Below, in pieces: positions 62,322 to 64,000 of a stretch of DNA of 64,000 nucleotides. The stretch spans positions 3,686,501 to 3,750,500 of the forward strand of contig CP016211.1 of NCBI GenBank assembly GCA_001931535.1, in the 5' to 3' direction. Position numbers and translations under genes: made by a program. The notes below the pieces were generated by a model that saw only the letters and a list, made by a program, of their open reading frames with translations, was not told the DNA's origin and did no database searches. The number at the start of each line of letters is the position of its first letter. Position 1 is the first letter of the stretch. The stretch is from Minicystis rosea. Its GTDB lineage: Bacteria > Myxococcota_A > Polyangia > Polyangiales > Polyangiaceae.

Positions 62322-64000
62322 ATGCCCGGATTGTTCGGCTGGATTGGCCTCGATCGCGACAGCGTAGACGACGCCTCGGACACATCGGCGCTCCTCACCG
62401 AGATGGCCCGACGCATGAGCCATACGGGTGACGAGGTGGTCGATACGTGGACCGATCCGGCCCGCGGGTTCGCCATCGCGCGCATCGCGCCGCGCCACCT
62501 CCGGCCGGTGCCTTGGCCGGCGCCGGCCGGGGAAACACCCGCGAATCGCGCCTTCGTCGAAGGTTTTTTCCATGGTGACGAGGGCCACGTCGACGACCGT
62601 GTGCGCGATCTCGCCCATCGCGGGCACACCGCGCTCGCTTCGCTCCGCGGTTCGTTCACGGTCGCTCGCTTTCAGCCGGAGCACCGGCGCCTCCTGCTCG
62701 CGGTCGATCGCCGCGCGTCGCGCCCGCTCGCCTTCACGGTCGCGCGCGGCCGCCTGTATTTCGCGCCTGAAGTGAAAGCCTTGTTGTGCGCGCCCGGCTT
62801 CGACAAAACCGTCGACGACGCCGCCATCGGCATCTTCCTCGGTGCGGGATATCTCCTCGCGCATCAAACGTTGTTCGCGTCCACGCGCCGTCTCGCCGGC
62901 GGCGAAGCGCTCCACGCCGAGCCCGGCCGTCGCAGCGTGGAGCCGTATCATCGATATCGCGTCACGGCGCGCGGCGACGGGACGCGGGCGCGCGATCTCG
63001 AGCACGAGATGTTCGAGATCGTTCGCGGCGCGGTGGAGCGCAACCTCGGTGATCCGCGGCGCGCCGTCGTCTTCCTCAGCGGCGGCGTGGACTCGCGCGT
63101 CATCGCGGAGGCCGCGCAGATGGCGGCGCGCCGGCAGGGCGAGCACATCCGCACGATCACGTGGGCATCGCCGAGCCCCAAGCCGGGGTCGGATCTCGAG
63201 ATCGCGCGTCGCGTCGCAGATGCGCTCGGTACGCGCCATCGCACCGTCGTCCGCAAGGTCACCGCCTGGGGCGCGCGCCTCGCCGAGGTCACGTACCTGC
63301 TCGACGGGCTCAGCGACATCCCCGCCTATCACGCCTACGAATACGCCGTGATGCGCGATCTCGCGGGCGCGGGCGCGCACCTCGTGGTGCGCGGCGACGA
63401 GTGCTTCGGCTGGCAAGGCCCGGTGGGATCACTCGAAGAGGCGTGGCTCACCTTGAACCTGCGCAGCCTCGGCCCGCTGCACCTGCTCGATCGCGCGGTC
63501 CGGCGCGAGGTGTATCCGCGCTGGTGCGAAGCCAGCATGGAAGCGCTCGCCGAGGCCACCCGGCCCGTGGCCGGCGCGCATCCGGACGACGCCAAGGATC
63601 AGCTCTATTTTCGGCACCGATTGCAAAGCTACTTGGGCTCGGCCGCGTACTTGAAACAGGTCGCGCTCGATCATCGCGCGCCGCTCATCGACGAGGCCGT
63701 GCTCGATCTCAACGCGCGCGTGCCCGCGCGCCTCCGCTGTGACAAGCGCCTCTTCTGCCAAGCCGCGGCCCGCGGCGCGCCCGAGCTGTGGCGCATCCCC
63801 TTCGCGGGCAGCGGCAACCTCGAAGACTGGGAGGCGCTCCTCACGGACGACTCTCCGGTGCGCACGCACGTGGAGCTGGAGCTCGCGGACACCGCGAGCG
63901 GGATCTGGTCGCTCTTCGATCGCCAAGGTCTCCGCGCGATCCTGCCGCCGCTCGGCGCGCCGCCGAGCCGATCCGCGGGCGCGCGCGTCGAGCGCAGCGT
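62322..64000 (+). CDS. Asparagine-synthetase-like ATP-dependent amide-forming enzyme lacking the glutaminase Cys (3' end outside window)
   Basis: About 559 residues are visible. The N-terminal domain begins MPGLFGWIGLDRDSVDD, where true glutamine-dependent asparagine synthetases have Met-Cys-Gly; the Cys nucleophile is replaced by Pro, so glutamine hydrolysis is unlikely. The domain fold (RRASRPLAFTVARGRLYFAPEVKALL) is otherwise kept. The synthetase domain has the PP-loop VFLSGGVDSRVIAEAA and a later RGDECFGWQG. Similar Cys-less members serve as beta-lactam synthetases or lasso-peptide cyclases, but no precursor or partner gene is visible. It is divergent from the sigma-fusion gene. No stop before base 64000. 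Confidence 0.75.
   Translation, partial: MPGLFGWIGLDRDSVDDASDTSALLTEMARRMSHTGDEVVDTWTDPARGFAIARIAPRHLRPVPWPAPAGETPANRAFVEGFFHGDEGHVDDRVRDLAHRGHTALASLRGSFTVARFQPEHRRLLLAVDRRASRPLAFTVARGRLYFAPEVKALLCAPGFDKTVDDAAIGIFLGAGYLLAHQTLFASTRRLAGGEALHAEPGRRSVEPYHRYRVTARGDGTRARDLEHEMFEIVRGAVERNLGDPRRAVVFLSGGVDSRVIAEAAQMAARRQGEHIRTITWASPSPKPGSDLEIARRVADALGTRHRTVVRKVTAWGARLAEVTYLLDGLSDIPAYHAYEYAVMRDLAGAGAHLVVRGDECFGWQGPVGSLEEAWLTLNLRSLGPLHLLDRAVRREVYPRWCEASMEALAEATRPVAGAHPDDAKDQLYFRHRLQSYLGSAAYLKQVALDHRAPLIDEAVLDLNARVPARLRCDKRLFCQAAARGAPELWRIPFAGSGNLEDWEALLTDDSPVRTHVELELADTASGIWSLFDRQGLRAILPPLGAPPSRSAGARVERS

Overview
The window is very GC-rich and densely packed, with genes on both strands and many 1-4 base overlaps between neighbours. 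It looks like the chromosome of a Sorangiineae-type (Polyangiales) myxobacterium. Reasons: a eukaryote-like Ser/Thr kinase, many lipoproteins with Asp/Ala/Gly-rich or cysteine-rich repeats, a Roadblock-like protein, low-complexity basic tails on regulators, and minisatellite-like arrays. This assignment is inference from gene style; no rRNA or tRNA gene is present to confirm it.

Layout. 1-823: the 5' half of a PAS-type sensor histidine kinase, cut by the window edge. 913-1242: a DUF962/Mpo1-like membrane protein. 1677-7087 (minus): a FadR-type regulator, a gluconate-dehydrogenase-subunit-3-like protein, a GMC oxidoreductase and a heparinase II/III-like lyase, probably a polysaccharide or uronate catabolic unit. 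7419-12380 (minus): a TetR regulator, a TolC-type channel, and a permease, ATPase and adaptor of DevCAB/MacAB type. Two TetR-like palindromes suggest how it is controlled. 12530-17194 (minus): two tandem FadL-like porins, a propeller lipoprotein and a KirBac potassium channel. 17281-18908 (plus): an RlmN-type radical SAM methyltransferase and a small membrane protein. 19126-28096: a cysteine-rich EGF-like lipoprotein with six nearly identical 357-bp repeats, facing two di-haem MauG-like cytochrome lipoproteins and a third lipoprotein. 28466-30024: tatB-tatC. 30171-32523: a benzoate-CoA-ligase-like enzyme and an alpha/beta hydrolase. 32524-36972: a 21-bp repeat array and poorly known proteins. 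36994-39422 (minus): proA-rsfS-rlmH. 39524-43950: small lipoproteins around guaA. 43951-44467: tandem hairpin repeats and a good terminator. 44468-52403: the Ser/Thr kinase, a hydrolase-like protein, an AlaX-like editing protein, the Roadblock-like repeat protein, a DUF4234-like protein and proS. 53457-57911: a cyanophycin unit (cyanophycinase, cyanophycin synthetase, isoaspartyl peptidase). 57987-59549: small membrane and DUF488 proteins. 59722-62214 (minus): an ECF sigma factor fused to a membrane-anchored carboxypeptidase-regulatory/PDZ region. 62322-end: an asparagine-synthetase-like protein lacking the usual N-terminal Cys.

Most notable: (i) the cyanophycin operon, whose synthetase carries an apparent -1 frameshift in a G run; (ii) the one-polypeptide sigma factor with periplasmic domains; (iii) the 357-bp repeat protein next to MauG-like enzymes; (iv) several repeat families of different architecture; (v) a recurring TATA-like hexamer 6-10 bases before start codons, which suggests widespread leaderless transcription.
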